Origin: an uncultured Bacteroidota bacterium
Lineage (GTDB): Bacteria > Bacteroidota > Bacteroidia > Chitinophagales > Chitinophagaceae
NCBI GenBank assembly: GCA_903819975.1
Contig: CAIJFI010000008.1
Location: 144,384-208,383 of the forward strand
Reading direction: 5' to 3'
Length of the DNA: 64,000 nt
Below, piece after piece: positions 35,573 through 44,952 of this stretch. The notes under the pieces are model-generated. The model made no database searches, was not told the origin of the DNA, and was given only the letters and a program-made list of their open reading frames with translations. Position 1 is the stretch's first letter. Each line of letters opens with the position of its first letter. The translations under genes and the position numbers were made by a program.

Positions 35573-36472
35573 ATGGCATTGAATGTAATTGGACTATCAA
35601 AAAAATATGAAACGCAAACTGCAGTTGATGACCTTTCTTTTACAATTGAGAAAGGATCGGTGGTTGGCTTTCTAGGTCCAAATGGAGCCGGGAAAAGTAC
35701 TACTTTAAAAATGATTGCAGGCTATTTAATACCAGATACTGGTGACGTAGTATTAAATGGAATTTCTAATATAAAAGATCCTATTGCATTCAAAAAATTA
35801 GTTGGTTATTTACCTGAGTCTAATCCATTGTATGAAGAGATGTACGTAAAAGAATATTTTTCTTTCTTGGCGTCTGTTCATGAAATAGAATCGCCCAAAA
35901 AAAGAATTAGTGAAATAATTGAAGCGACAGGATTGTCGCCAATGCAGCATAAAAAAATTAGTGAGTTATCAAAAGGGTATAAACAAAGAGTTGGAATTGC
36001 AGCTGCAATTATTCACAAGCCAGCACTTATATTATTGGACGAACCAACATCGGGGTTAGATCCAAATCAGCTTATTGAAATACGCACCCTGATTCAAAAT
36101 TTAAGCAAGGATGCAATTGTTTTATTCTCAACGCATATTTTACAAGAAGTGTCGGCAATATGTTCTAATGTGATTGTTTTGCATCAGTCAAAAATGGTAG
36201 CAAATACCACCATCGACGGATTGATAAAACCATCACAACCAGCAGTGCGTGTAGTTTTTGAAGAAGATATAACTTCATATTTATCAGATTCATTTTGGGC
36301 AAACCTTTCTTACGAGCAAGCAGACAAACATGTGTTAGTAGTAAAATCGGTTGACTTATCTGGTTTGAAAAAAAATATCTTGAATTATGCCTTAGATAAA
36401 GGCTTGAATATCCAAGCATTACAGACACAAGAGGCAAGTTTAGAAGAAATCTTCAAATTGCTTACCCATTAA
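35573..36472 (+). CDS. gldA: Gliding-motility-type ABC transporter ATP-binding protein GldA
   Basis: The 299-residue ATPase has Walker A GPNGAGKST, Q-loop LPESNPLYEEMYVKEY, the signature LSKGYKQRVGIAAA and Walker B LILLDEPTSGLDP. The N-terminus (LNVIGLSKKYETQTAVDDLSFTIEKG) and the C-terminal EASLEEIFKLLT are typical of GldA. In Flavobacterium GldA works with GldF and GldG in gliding; neither is in the window, so a general ABC-2 exporter remains possible. The ATG at 35573 is preferred over the TTG six bases earlier. It follows the small membrane protein by 25 bases. Confidence 0.82.
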   Translation: MALNVIGLSKKYETQTAVDDLSFTIEKGSVVGFLGPNGAGKSTTLKMIAGYLIPDTGDVVLNGISNIKDPIAFKKLVGYLPESNPLYEEMYVKEYFSFLASVHEIESPKKRISEIIEATGLSPMQHKKISELSKGYKQRVGIAAAIIHKPALILLDEPTSGLDPNQLIEIRTLIQNLSKDAIVLFSTHILQEVSAICSNVIVLHQSKMVANTTIDGLIKPSQPAVRVVFEEDITSYLSDSFWANLSYEQADKHVLVVKSVDLSGLKKNILNYALDKGLNIQALQTQEASLEEIFKLLTH

Positions 36473-36519
36473 AAAAAATGGGTGTAAATTGCGTTCTCAA
36501 ACTGAAACATTTTTTTTAG

Positions 36520-37833
<1,314 letters not shown>

Positions 37834-37871
37834 TTTATCTAGCATCTCAATTTGAGATCATATTATACTGT

Positions 37872-37906
37872 GAATGAGCCCTCCAAAGGGGCTCATTCTT
37901 TTTTTT
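37872..37906 (+). terminator. Terminator after eno
   Basis: GAATGAGCCC (37872-37881) pairs with GGGCTCATTC (37889-37898) around a short loop and is followed by eight T (37899-37906). This is a classic plus-strand terminator. Confidence 0.95.
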
Positions 37907-37950
37907 GAGTATTAGTAGAACTATGTTAATTTTACTGTAATTCAATTAGC

Positions 37951-38286
37951 ATGCAAGCAATTAAAAAAATATTCCCCATCTTAATTAATCGCTACTTTTT
38001 AGTATCGGTTGGATTTGTAGTGTGGATGTTATTTTTTGATCAACGTGATTATTTTCAACAAAGAGAAAGAGCGGGTGAATTAAATAAAGTAGAAGCTGCA
38101 AAAAAATACTACAACGACGAAATTGAAAACACTAAGAAGCAGTTAAATAATTTGCAAAATAATCCAACTGCTATTGAAAAATATGCACGTGAAAGATATT
38201 TGTTAAAGCGTGATGGAGAGGAAGTTTATTTATTTGAAGACACTTCGAATCATTCGGCGCCAACTCCTGCAGAAGATAAAAAATGA
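37951..38286 (+). CDS. Septum formation initiator family protein (DivIC/FtsB-like)
   Basis: The 111-residue protein has one membrane helix (about 12-30, YFLVSVGFVVWMLFF) followed by a coiled coil (about 42-75) and the EKYARERYLLKRDGEEVYLF motif of the DivIC/FtsB family. Such proteins bridge FtsQ and FtsL in the divisome. In Bacteroidota this gene often lies beside eno, as here. Its stop overlaps the nth start by four bases (ATGA). Confidence 0.9.
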   Translation: MQAIKKIFPILINRYFLVSVGFVVWMLFFDQRDYFQQRERAGELNKVEAAKKYYNDEIENTKKQLNNLQNNPTAIEKYARERYLLKRDGEEVYLFEDTSNHSAPTPAEDKK

Positions 38287-38930
38287 TAAAGAAAGAACGC
38301 TATGCAAAAGTATTGGAGTACTTCCAGACGCATATGCCTGTTGCAGAAACAGAGTTGACTTATCAAAATCCATTTGAATTATTAGTAGCTGTTATATTGT
38401 CTGCGCAGTGTACGGATAAACGCGTAAACTTAACTACGCCAGCAATTTTTAAGCAATATCCTACGCCACAAAAAATGGCTAAGGCAAGTTTTGACGATTT
38501 GTTTCCCATAATTAAAAGCATCTCTTACCCTAATAATAAAACCAAACATTTAATTGGTATGAGCCAATTATTGGTAAATGAATTTAAAGGCGAAGTACCA
38601 ATGACAATTGAGGAGTTGGTAAAACTACCTGGAGTGGGTCGTAAAACAGCTAATGTAATTACTAGTGTTTGGGACAATCAGCCTAATATGGCAGTAGATA
38701 CACATGTAAACAGAGTAAGCAAAAGATTGGGATTAGTGCCAATGACTGCGACAACACCATTGGCTGTTGAAAAGGACCTCATTAAAAATATACCAACGCA
38801 TTTAGTACATACTGCACATCACTGGTTAATATTACATGGTCGCTATACTTGTTTGGCAAGAAGTCCAAAATGTGAAGGCTGTGGCTTGCAGGAATTTTGT
38901 AAATACTATACCAAGAATATAAAGGGATAA
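38283..38930 (+). CDS. nth: Endonuclease III (DNA glycosylase/AP lyase)
   Basis: The 215-residue repair enzyme removes oxidised pyrimidines and nicks abasic sites. The helix-hairpin-helix LPGVGRKTANV contains the catalytic lysine and VDTHVNRVSKRLG contains the catalytic aspartate. Four cysteines in the spacing Cys-x6-Cys-x2-Cys-x5-Cys near the C-terminus (CLARSPKCEGCGLQEFC) hold the [4Fe-4S] cluster. It is translationally coupled to the divisome gene upstream. The second base-excision glycosylase of the window is at 18659. Confidence 0.97.
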   Translation: MIKKERYAKVLEYFQTHMPVAETELTYQNPFELLVAVILSAQCTDKRVNLTTPAIFKQYPTPQKMAKASFDDLFPIIKSISYPNNKTKHLIGMSQLLVNEFKGEVPMTIEELVKLPGVGRKTANVITSVWDNQPNMAVDTHVNRVSKRLGLVPMTATTPLAVEKDLIKNIPTHLVHTAHHWLILHGRYTCLARSPKCEGCGLQEFCKYYTKNIKG

Positions 38931-38951
38931 TATTGTTTATTTAGATCGCAT

Positions 38952-38985
38952 AAAAAAAGGGTTCCGATTTCGGAACCCTTTTTTT
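38952..38985. terminator. Bidirectional terminator between nth and korA
   Basis: AAAAAAAGGGTTCCG and CGGAACCCTTTTTTT form a 15-bp perfect stem with a four-base loop. It serves two convergent genes. Confidence 0.95.
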
Positions 38986-39010
38986 ATTTGTATCTGTAAG
39001 ATGTGCGATA

Positions 39011-40858
39011 CTATAAGAATTGATTAATTGCTTCAGTCAATTCTTGTTTAGTAATAGGAACACCCATCATTTTGTTATAACCTTTAGCGTCTACTAAATA
39101 CTTGTCACGGATAATTTTAATTAATTGACCATTGTTAATTTCTGGAATCAACACTGTTTCGAAATTCTTTAAAATATCACCTAAATTTTTAGGGAAAGGA
39201 CGCATGTACTTGATGTGTGCGTGGCTAACCGATTTACCTTGTGCTTGTAAATCCATCAAAGTACTTTTAATAGTACCATAAGTAGAACCCCATCCTAATA
39301 CCAATACCTTTCCTTTTTCAGCACCACTGTCAATAGTTTGTAATGGAATATAGTCTGCAATTTTATCAACTTTAGCTTCTCTCATTTTAATCATGAACTG
39401 GTGGTTCTCTGCTTCGTAGTTTACGTTACCAGTTTCATGTTGTTTTTCCAAACCACCAATACGGTGCTCTAATCCTGGAGTACCAGGAACAGCCCAAGGG
39501 CGTGCTAATTTCTCGTTACGCTTGTATGGTTTGTATTTTATTTCGTCCTCGTCTAACTTAGTTTTGAAAGTAACTTCAATTTCAGGAAGATCAGCTGCTT
39601 TAGGGAATTTCCAAGGCTCAGCACCATTTGCAATATATCCGTCACTTAATAAAATAACAGGAGTCATGTGTTGTAAAGAAATTCTTACTGCTTCAAAAGC
39701 CATTTCAAAACAATCGCTAGGTGTAGAAGCAGAAACAATAGGTATTGGAGCTTCTCCGTTACGACCATAGTATGCTTGCATCAAATCACTTTGCTCAGTT
39801 TTAGTTGGCAAACCAGTTGAAGGACCACCTCTTTGAATGTTGATAATTACCAATGGCAATTCTAGCATCATGGCAAGACCCATTGCTTCTGTCTTTAAAG
39901 CCATACCTGGTCCTGATGTAGTTGTTAAACCAATTTGACCACCATAGCTTGCGCCAATTGCAGATGCGATACCTGCAATTTCGTCCTCTGCTTGGAATGT
40001 TCTAACACCAAAGTTTTTATACTTACTTAATTCATGTAAAATATCTGTAGCCGGAGTAATAGGGTATGAGCCTAAGAATAATGGCAATTTAGATTTTTGA
40101 GAAGCAGCAACTAGACCCATTGATAAAGCTTGGTTACCCATTATACTGCGGTAAGTACCAGGTTCCATCTTAGATTTTTCAACCTTGAATCTTGTAGCGT
40201 TAAATAATTCTGCAGTTTCTCCAAAATAGTAACCTGCTTTTAATACAGCGATATTACTATTTAAGATAGATTCTTTTTTACCAAACTTCTCTTTCAAGAA
40301 AGCAATTGTTGTATCCAAGTCTCTATTGTAAATCCAATAGATAACACCTAATACAAACATATTTTTTGCACGATCTCTTTCCTTGTTTCCTAATTCAGGG
40401 AAATCTTTTAAAGCTTCACGCGTTAATTTTGTAACATCAATTTTAGTTAATTCATATCCATCTAAACTTCCATCCTCTAAGGGATTGATGCCATCAGGAT
40501 AATTTGCAAGACGTAAATTTTTCACATCAAAACCATCGGTGTTAGCGATAATTTTTCCGCCTTTTTTTAGTCCTTTTAAATTTACTTTTAATGCAGCAGC
40601 ATTCATTGCAACTAATACATCACATGCATCACCAGGAGTGTATACTTTATCCGAACTAAAGTGAACTTGGAATCCACTCACACCTGCAAGGGTACCAATA
40701 GGGGCTCTAATCTCTGCTGGAAAATCTGGGAAAGTTGCAAGGTCAATACCTAAGATAGCAGTATTGTTAGTGAATTGCTGTCCTGTCAATTGCATTCCAT
40801 CTCCACTATCACCTGCAAATTTGATCACTACATCCTGTAAAATAACTTCGTTCTGCAT
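39011..40858 (-). CDS. korA: 2-oxoacid:acceptor oxidoreductase, fused gamma-alpha subunit (KorA type)
   Basis: The 615-residue protein joins an N-terminal gamma domain (FAGDSGDGMQLTGQQFTNN, about 10-190) to an alpha domain carrying the pyrimidine-binding region (GSYPITPATDILHELSKY, FQAEDEIAGIASAIGASYGG, TTSGPGMALK). With a beta subunit that binds thiamine diphosphate and Fe-S clusters it oxidises 2-oxoglutarate or another 2-oxoacid and reduces ferredoxin. No beta-subunit gene adjoins it: a terminator is downstream and a divergent gene upstream. I use the ATG at 40858 (MQNEVILQ), because the -7 box at 40877-40884 lies just before it and overlaps the extension to 40879. Confidence 0.93.
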   Translation of the reverse strand: MQNEVILQDVVIKFAGDSGDGMQLTGQQFTNNTAILGIDLATFPDFPAEIRAPIGTLAGVSGFQVHFSSDKVYTPGDACDVLVAMNAAALKVNLKGLKKGGKIIANTDGFDVKNLRLANYPDGINPLEDGSLDGYELTKIDVTKLTREALKDFPELGNKERDRAKNMFVLGVIYWIYNRDLDTTIAFLKEKFGKKESILNSNIAVLKAGYYFGETAELFNATRFKVEKSKMEPGTYRSIMGNQALSMGLVAASQKSKLPLFLGSYPITPATDILHELSKYKNFGVRTFQAEDEIAGIASAIGASYGGQIGLTTTSGPGMALKTEAMGLAMMLELPLVIINIQRGGPSTGLPTKTEQSDLMQAYYGRNGEAPIPIVSASTPSDCFEMAFEAVRISLQHMTPVILLSDGYIANGAEPWKFPKAADLPEIEVTFKTKLDEDEIKYKPYKRNEKLARPWAVPGTPGLEHRIGGLEKQHETGNVNYEAENHQFMIKMREAKVDKIADYIPLQTIDSGAEKGKVLVLGWGSTYGTIKSTLMDLQAQGKSVSHAHIKYMRPFPKNLGDILKNFETVLIPEINNGQLIKIIRDKYLVDAKGYNKMMGVPITKQELTEAINQFL

Positions 40859-40876
40859 ATAGCTGTAATTTGACCA

Positions 40877-40884
40877 CAAAGGTA
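40877..40884 (-). promoter_or_regulatory. -7 box of korA promoter
   Basis: TACCTTTG on the minus strand lies 18 bases before the korA ATG at 40858. It favours that start over the longer frame. Confidence 0.55.
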
Positions 40885-40915
40885 CATAGACAAGCGCCTA
40901 AATGCTTATTTTTTA

Positions 40916-40947
40916 TTGTTTTTTTTATATTTTCTTGACTAACTTTG
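40916..40947 (+). promoter_or_regulatory. Promoter of the polysaccharide deacetylase gene
   Basis: TTG (40916-40918), a 21-base spacer and TAACTTTG (40940-40947) match the Bacteroidota -33/-7 pair. The ATG follows 19 bases later. Confidence 0.55.
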
Positions 40948-40966
40948 TCAGCTAATTACAGGCAGT

Positions 40967-41743
40967 ATGATCATCGCCCCAATTTTCTACATTTTTACTC
41001 ATCTTTTTCTTCCAATAAGCCCAGTAACTGCAATCGTTCCCATAGCTAAAACGAATGCTTCAGACTCCTTGGTTAAGTATGTTTATCTGACTTTTGACGA
41101 TGGGCCATTGTTTGGCACTTCAAATTGTATTGATATTTGTACCAATCAAAAAATGCCAGTAACTTTCTTTGAAGTGGGCCGTCATCAAGCTATGTCTGCA
41201 AAATCAAAGGCTTTATATACCAGAATCTTGCAAAACGAAAGCTTGTTCGTAATTGCCAATCACAGCTATACACACGCTAATAGCAAGTATAAGTATTTTT
41301 ATAGACACCCTGCAAGTGCTTTTAATGACTTTATGAAATCACAAAGCTCATTACAGGTAAAAAATAATATTATTCGTCTACCAGGAAACAGTGCATGGAA
41401 TACAACAGTGCTAAAAAAGGCAAGTGGTTTGGTAAAGCCTGTGGTGCATAAATTAGACAGTGCAGGATTTAATATTATTGGATGGGATGTTGAATGGGGT
41501 TTTGATAAAAATAGAAATCCAAAAGAAATGCCGCAGGAGGTTGTGAACTTGATGGATTCTGCATTTACACATAATCATAATGCAACAAAAAATCACCTTG
41601 TTCTACTAATGCATGATCATATGTTTAGGAACCCAGCGGATTCAGCTAAATTAGTTTCATTCATTGCATTGTTGAAATCTAATCCGCATTATCAGTTCAG
41701 AAAAATCACCCAATATCCAGGGCTAATTAACGGAGGACGTTAA
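40967..41743 (+). CDS. Polysaccharide deacetylase family protein (NodB fold, CE4)
   Basis: The 258-residue protein has an N-terminal hydrophobic stretch (about 3-25) that acts as a signal or anchor. The NodB motifs follow: TFDDGP with the catalytic and metal-binding Asp pair, HSYTHAN for the metal His residues, RLPGNS, and LLMHDH near the end. CE4 enzymes remove acetyl groups from peptidoglycan, chitin oligomers or exopolysaccharide. The substrate is not evident. The RxPG-type motif reads RLPGNSAW, slightly divergent from the usual RPPxG. It may be co-transcribed with the BI-1 gene 63 bases downstream. Confidence 0.9.
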   Translation: MIIAPIFYIFTHLFLPISPVTAIVPIAKTNASDSLVKYVYLTFDDGPLFGTSNCIDICTNQKMPVTFFEVGRHQAMSAKSKALYTRILQNESLFVIANHSYTHANSKYKYFYRHPASAFNDFMKSQSSLQVKNNIIRLPGNSAWNTTVLKKASGLVKPVVHKLDSAGFNIIGWDVEWGFDKNRNPKEMPQEVVNLMDSAFTHNHNATKNHLVLLMHDHMFRNPADSAKLVSFIALLKSNPHYQFRKITQYPGLINGGR

Positions 41744-41806
41744 CAATTTATTTGCAATTATTACCAATAAGTTTTTTGTATATTTATAATAGAAAAAATA
41801 ATAAAT

Positions 41807-42574
41807 ATGGGAGCATTTAATACAGGGAATCCAACCCTTACTGAAAAGATTTTTGATAAAAGTTTAAACGAAACCTCAAACGCATTTGGGGTAATGAGTG
41901 TTCGTGGAACAATTAACAAATTTGGTTTTTTATTGCTAATGGTTATGGCATCTGCAATGTATGTGTGGAGCGTATATAAGCCGGAAACACAAGGCACCGC
42001 TACAACATTAATGTTAGTGGGTGCTATTGGTGGATTTGTACTTGCAATTGTAATGATGTTTAAGCCAACTTTAGCATCTTATATTGCACCTGCCTATGCT
42101 ATATTAGAAGGTTTATTTATTGGAGGCATCAGTGCATTTTTTAATGCAATGTTTGCAACAAAATATCCAAATATTATTTTACATGCAGTGGGTTTAACAT
42201 TGGGTGTTGCTTTATCCATGTTCTTGTTGTATAACTTTAGAATTATTAACGTAACCAACCGTTTAAGATCTATTATTATGTCTGCAACAATGGGCATTGG
42301 TTTGTTTTATCTTATTGTTTGGATCTTAGGAATGTTTGGCGTTAATATGGGCTTTGCGTTTAATGGTTCATTATTAAGTATTGGTATTAGCTTATTTATT
42401 GTAGGAATAGCTGCATTTAATTTGTTATTAGACTTTGATTCTATCGAAAAAGCTGCAGAAATGGGAGCGCCAAAATACATGGAATGGTATGGCGCCTTTG
42501 GCTTATTAGTTACATTGGTTTGGCTTTATTTAGAAATTTTGAAACTATTGAGTAAGCTAAATTCTAGAGATTAA
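41807..42574 (+). CDS. Bax inhibitor-1/YccA family membrane protein
   Basis: The 255-residue protein has seven membrane helices and the family segments AILEGLFIGGISAFF, ATMGIGLFYLIVWILGMF and NLLLDFDSIEKAAEMGAPKYMEWYGAFGLLVTLVWLYLEILKLL. The two aspartates in LLLDFDS are the conserved pH-sensing pair of BI-1-type calcium leak channels. The N-terminus NTGNPTLTEKIFDKS is cytoplasmic and typical of bacterial members. Its exact role in bacteria is not settled. Confidence 0.93.
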   Translation: MGAFNTGNPTLTEKIFDKSLNETSNAFGVMSVRGTINKFGFLLLMVMASAMYVWSVYKPETQGTATTLMLVGAIGGFVLAIVMMFKPTLASYIAPAYAILEGLFIGGISAFFNAMFATKYPNIILHAVGLTLGVALSMFLLYNFRIINVTNRLRSIIMSATMGIGLFYLIVWILGMFGVNMGFAFNGSLLSIGISLFIVGIAAFNLLLDFDSIEKAAEMGAPKYMEWYGAFGLLVTLVWLYLEILKLLSKLNSRD

Positions 42575-42586
42575 GAATTAGCACAT

Positions 42587-42622
42587 TAATGAATTTTAAG
42601 GCCCGAATATTTCGGGCCTTTG
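42587..42622 (+). repeat. 36-bp direct repeat, copy 1 (contains a terminator hairpin)
   Basis: This unit contains AAGGCCCGAA-TAT-TTCGGGCCTT (42598-42620) and is repeated exactly at 42669-42704. It terminates the BI-1 gene transcript just after its stop. Confidence 0.9.
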
Positions 42623-42668
42623 TTTTTGAAGAGATTTAAAAGAATATAAATCCCTTCAAAATACACGC

Positions 42669-42704
42669 TAATGAATTTTAAGGCCCGAATATTTCGGGCC
42701 TTTG
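42669..42704 (+). repeat. 36-bp direct repeat, copy 2 (second terminator hairpin)
   Basis: It is identical to 42587-42622 over 36 bases, with 46 bases between the copies. The hairpin is at 42680-42702, and its final TTTG (42701-42704) could serve as the -33 box of the next gene's promoter, 16 bases before TAAATTTG. Confidence 0.9.
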
Positions 42705-42720
42705 GTGTCCATAAATATGG

Positions 42721-42728
42721 TAAATTTG
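42721..42728 (+). promoter_or_regulatory. -7 box of the fused E1 dehydrogenase promoter
   Basis: TAAATTTG lies 18 bases before the ATG at 42747 and 16 bases after the TTTG that ends the second 36-bp repeat. Confidence 0.5.
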
Positions 42729-42746
42729 AATCTATAAAGAAACGTG

Positions 42747-44738
42747 ATGGAATACCAGCCAGGCAATTTAAACAATCAAGAACTTATCAATATTTATCAT
42801 TCTTTGCTATTGCCTAGAATGATAGAAGAGAAAATGTTGGTATTGCTACGTCAAGGAAAAATCAGTAAATGGTTTAGTGGTATTGGTCAGGAAGCTATTT
42901 CGGTAGGAGCCACTTTAGCAATGGATAAGGACGAATGGATTATGCCTTTGCATAGAAATTTAGGTGTTTTTACTTCACGCGACATGCCATTGACCGACTT
43001 GTTCAAACAATGGCAGGGTGATATAACAGGCTATAGTAAGGCGAGAGAAAGAAGTTTCCACTTTGGATCTAAAGCACATTTTGTTTGCGGCATGATTTCA
43101 CATTTGGGTCCACAATTAGCCATTGCTGATGGCGTTGCATTAGCTTATCAGCAAAGAGGTCAACAAAAATGTGCATTGGCCTTCACGGGAGATGGAGGAA
43201 CTAGCGAAGGAGATTTTCATGAAGCATTAAATGTTGCAGCAGTTTGGAATTTACCTATCATTTTTATAATTGAAAATAACGGATATGGATTAAGTACACC
43301 AACTAATGAGCAATACAAATGCGAACATTTAGTGGATCGTGCTAAAGGATACGGAATAGAAGGAGTACGTATTGATGGTAATAATATTTTGGAAGTGTAT
43401 AATACCATTAAGAGTGTAAGGAGTTATTGTATACAACATCAAAAACCATATTTAATTGAATGCGATACTTTCAGAATGCGCGGACATGAGGAGGCAAGTG
43501 GAATAAAATATGTGCCTAAGGAATTATTGGAAATGTGGGCCTTTAAAGATCCTATAAAAAATTATGAAGATTTTTTAGTCTCTGCTGGTATTTTGACAAA
43601 TGAGATTATTGCACAAACGCATGCTACTGTAAAAGAAAAAATAGAATCTGACTTAAGGCAGGTAATGGATCCTGCTAGTTTTATTCCAAATGTACAAGCA
43701 GAATTGAATGATGTGTTTGCGTCTATTGGAGAAAACGATATTCCTGAAATAACGCAACTAGCGCAACCCGTTGTTCAACATAAACGTTTTATAGAATCTA
43801 TTAGCGATGCCATGCGCGCATCTATGCATAGATATCCTGAGATGATCATAATGGGACAGGATATTGCGGAATATGGCGGCGCATTTAAAATGACCGAAGG
43901 TTTTGTAGCTGAATTTGGGAAAGGTAGAATTAGAAATACACCTATTTGTGAAAGTGCTATTGTAGGAGCAGCACTGGGATTAAGTTTGGAAGGAATTAAA
44001 TCTGTGATGGAAATGCAGTTTGCTGATTTTGTTACTGTTGGTTTTAATCAGATAGTAAATAATTTAGCTAAGATTCATTATAGATGGGGACAAAATGCGG
44101 ATGTAGTTGTAAGAATGCCAACAGGGGCAGGTGTGGGAGCAGGTCCTTTTCACTCACAATCTAATGAAGCATGGTTTACACATGTGCCGGGTTTAAAAGT
44201 AGTTTATCCGTCTAATCCTGCAGATGCAAAAGGTTTAATGATTGCAGCATTGGCAGATCCGAATCCAGTTTTATATTTTGAACACAAAGCAATGTATCGA
44301 AGTGTAGAAGGGGATGTGCCAGATGCTTATTATCAAGTACCCATAGGGAAAGCATTTTTTGTAAGTAAAGGAGCGGACGCAACTATTATCACTTATGGAA
44401 TGGGGGTGCATTGGGCAAAAAAATATCAGGCAGAAAATGAAAATGTTTCATTAACCATATTGGACTTAAGAACCTTATCACCATTGGATTACGAGGCAAT
44501 TAAAGAAGCAGTTGCTACATCAGGTAAAGTGCTAATTTTACATGAAGATAATTTAACCGGTGGAATTGGAGGAGAAATTAGTGCATGGATTGCAGAGCAT
44601 TGCTTTACACAATTAGATGCACCAATAATGCGATGTGCTTCACTTGACACACCTATACCATTTAATACAGTTTTAGAAAAACAATATTTAGCCAATAGTA
44701 GGTTGCATGAAACCATGCAAAAATTATTAGCATACTAA
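42747..44738 (+). CDS. 2-oxoacid dehydrogenase E1, fused alpha and beta subunits (branched-chain type)
   Basis: The 663-residue protein carries a complete E1 alpha half (about 1-330), with ThDP motif GDGGTSEGDFHEALN, ENNGYGLSTPT and FRMRGHEEAS. A complete E1 beta half follows (about 340-663), with GQDIAEYGGAFKMTEGF, NTPICESAIVGAALGLSLEG, MPTGAGVGAGPFHSQSNEAWF and HEDNLTGGIGGE. It decarboxylates a branched-chain or related 2-oxoacid and passes the acyl group to an E2 lipoyl domain. Fused E1 genes of this type are common in Bacteroidota. The likely E2 partner is elsewhere, possibly the gene at 59424. The start is the ATG at 42747, not the GTG before it. Confidence 0.93.
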   Translation: MEYQPGNLNNQELINIYHSLLLPRMIEEKMLVLLRQGKISKWFSGIGQEAISVGATLAMDKDEWIMPLHRNLGVFTSRDMPLTDLFKQWQGDITGYSKARERSFHFGSKAHFVCGMISHLGPQLAIADGVALAYQQRGQQKCALAFTGDGGTSEGDFHEALNVAAVWNLPIIFIIENNGYGLSTPTNEQYKCEHLVDRAKGYGIEGVRIDGNNILEVYNTIKSVRSYCIQHQKPYLIECDTFRMRGHEEASGIKYVPKELLEMWAFKDPIKNYEDFLVSAGILTNEIIAQTHATVKEKIESDLRQVMDPASFIPNVQAELNDVFASIGENDIPEITQLAQPVVQHKRFIESISDAMRASMHRYPEMIIMGQDIAEYGGAFKMTEGFVAEFGKGRIRNTPICESAIVGAALGLSLEGIKSVMEMQFADFVTVGFNQIVNNLAKIHYRWGQNADVVVRMPTGAGVGAGPFHSQSNEAWFTHVPGLKVVYPSNPADAKGLMIAALADPNPVLYFEHKAMYRSVEGDVPDAYYQVPIGKAFFVSKGADATIITYGMGVHWAKKYQAENENVSLTILDLRTLSPLDYEAIKEAVATSGKVLILHEDNLTGGIGGEISAWIAEHCFTQLDAPIMRCASLDTPIPFNTVLEKQYLANSRLHETMQKLLAY

Positions 44739-44743
44739 TATTA

Positions 44744-44934
44744 AAAAGCCTCTTAAATTTAATTAACGAGTATAACTAAGCAAGCCTACCCGTTTATGGG
44801 GTAGGCTTGAAAATAATAAAATAAAAATATAAAAGCCTCTTAAATTTAATTAACGAGTATAACTAAGCAAGCCTACCCGTTTATGGGGTAGGCTTGAAAA
44901 TAATAAAATAAAAAAATAAAAGCCTCTTAAATTT
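44744..44934 (+). repeat. 87-bp tandem repeat (two full copies and a 17-base start of a third)
   Basis: Copies begin at 44744, 44831 and 44918. Copies 1 and 2 differ at one base near their ends. Each unit opens with AAAAGCCTCTTAA, then a unique AT-rich stretch, then the hairpin AAGCCTACCC/GGGTAGGCTT (44782-44808 and 44869-44895), and ends A/T-rich. Copy 3 stops after 17 bases, and its start is the left arm of the dipeptidase-side terminator. The repeats fill the gap between the fused E1 gene and the convergent dipeptidase gene. Confidence 0.92.
44782..44808 (+). terminator. Hairpin in repeat copy 1, probable E1 terminator
   Basis: AAGCCTACCC pairs perfectly with GGGTAGGCTT around GTTTATG. 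It lacks a strong T run on the plus strand (TGAAAATAAT follows), so termination may be weak. An equal hairpin is at 44869-44895. Confidence 0.55.
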
Positions 44935-44949
44935 TATTAAGAGGCTTTT
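44918..44949. terminator. Terminator after the M19 dipeptidase gene
   Basis: AAAAGCCTCTTAA (44918-44930) and TTAAGAGGCTTTT (44937-44949) form a 13-bp perfect stem around six bases. The minus-strand transcript of the dipeptidase ends here. Two more copies of the left arm lie upstream in the 87-bp repeats. Confidence 0.9.
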
Positions 44950-44952
44950 ATT

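Noticed and set aside
36464..36483. Hairpin ACCCATT/AATGGGT at the gldA stop
   Set aside because: The loop is poly-A, the arms are only seven bases and no T run follows, so it is not a convincing terminator.
42587..42704. Two 36-bp repeats with a 46-base spacer that look like the start of a CRISPR array
   Set aside because: Only two copies exist, each holds a G/C-rich terminator hairpin just after a gene stop, and no cas gene is in the window.
44744..44934. The 87-bp repeats as tRNA or structured RNA genes
   Set aside because: No cloverleaf, no T-loop sequence and no CCA end can be drawn; only simple hairpins are present.
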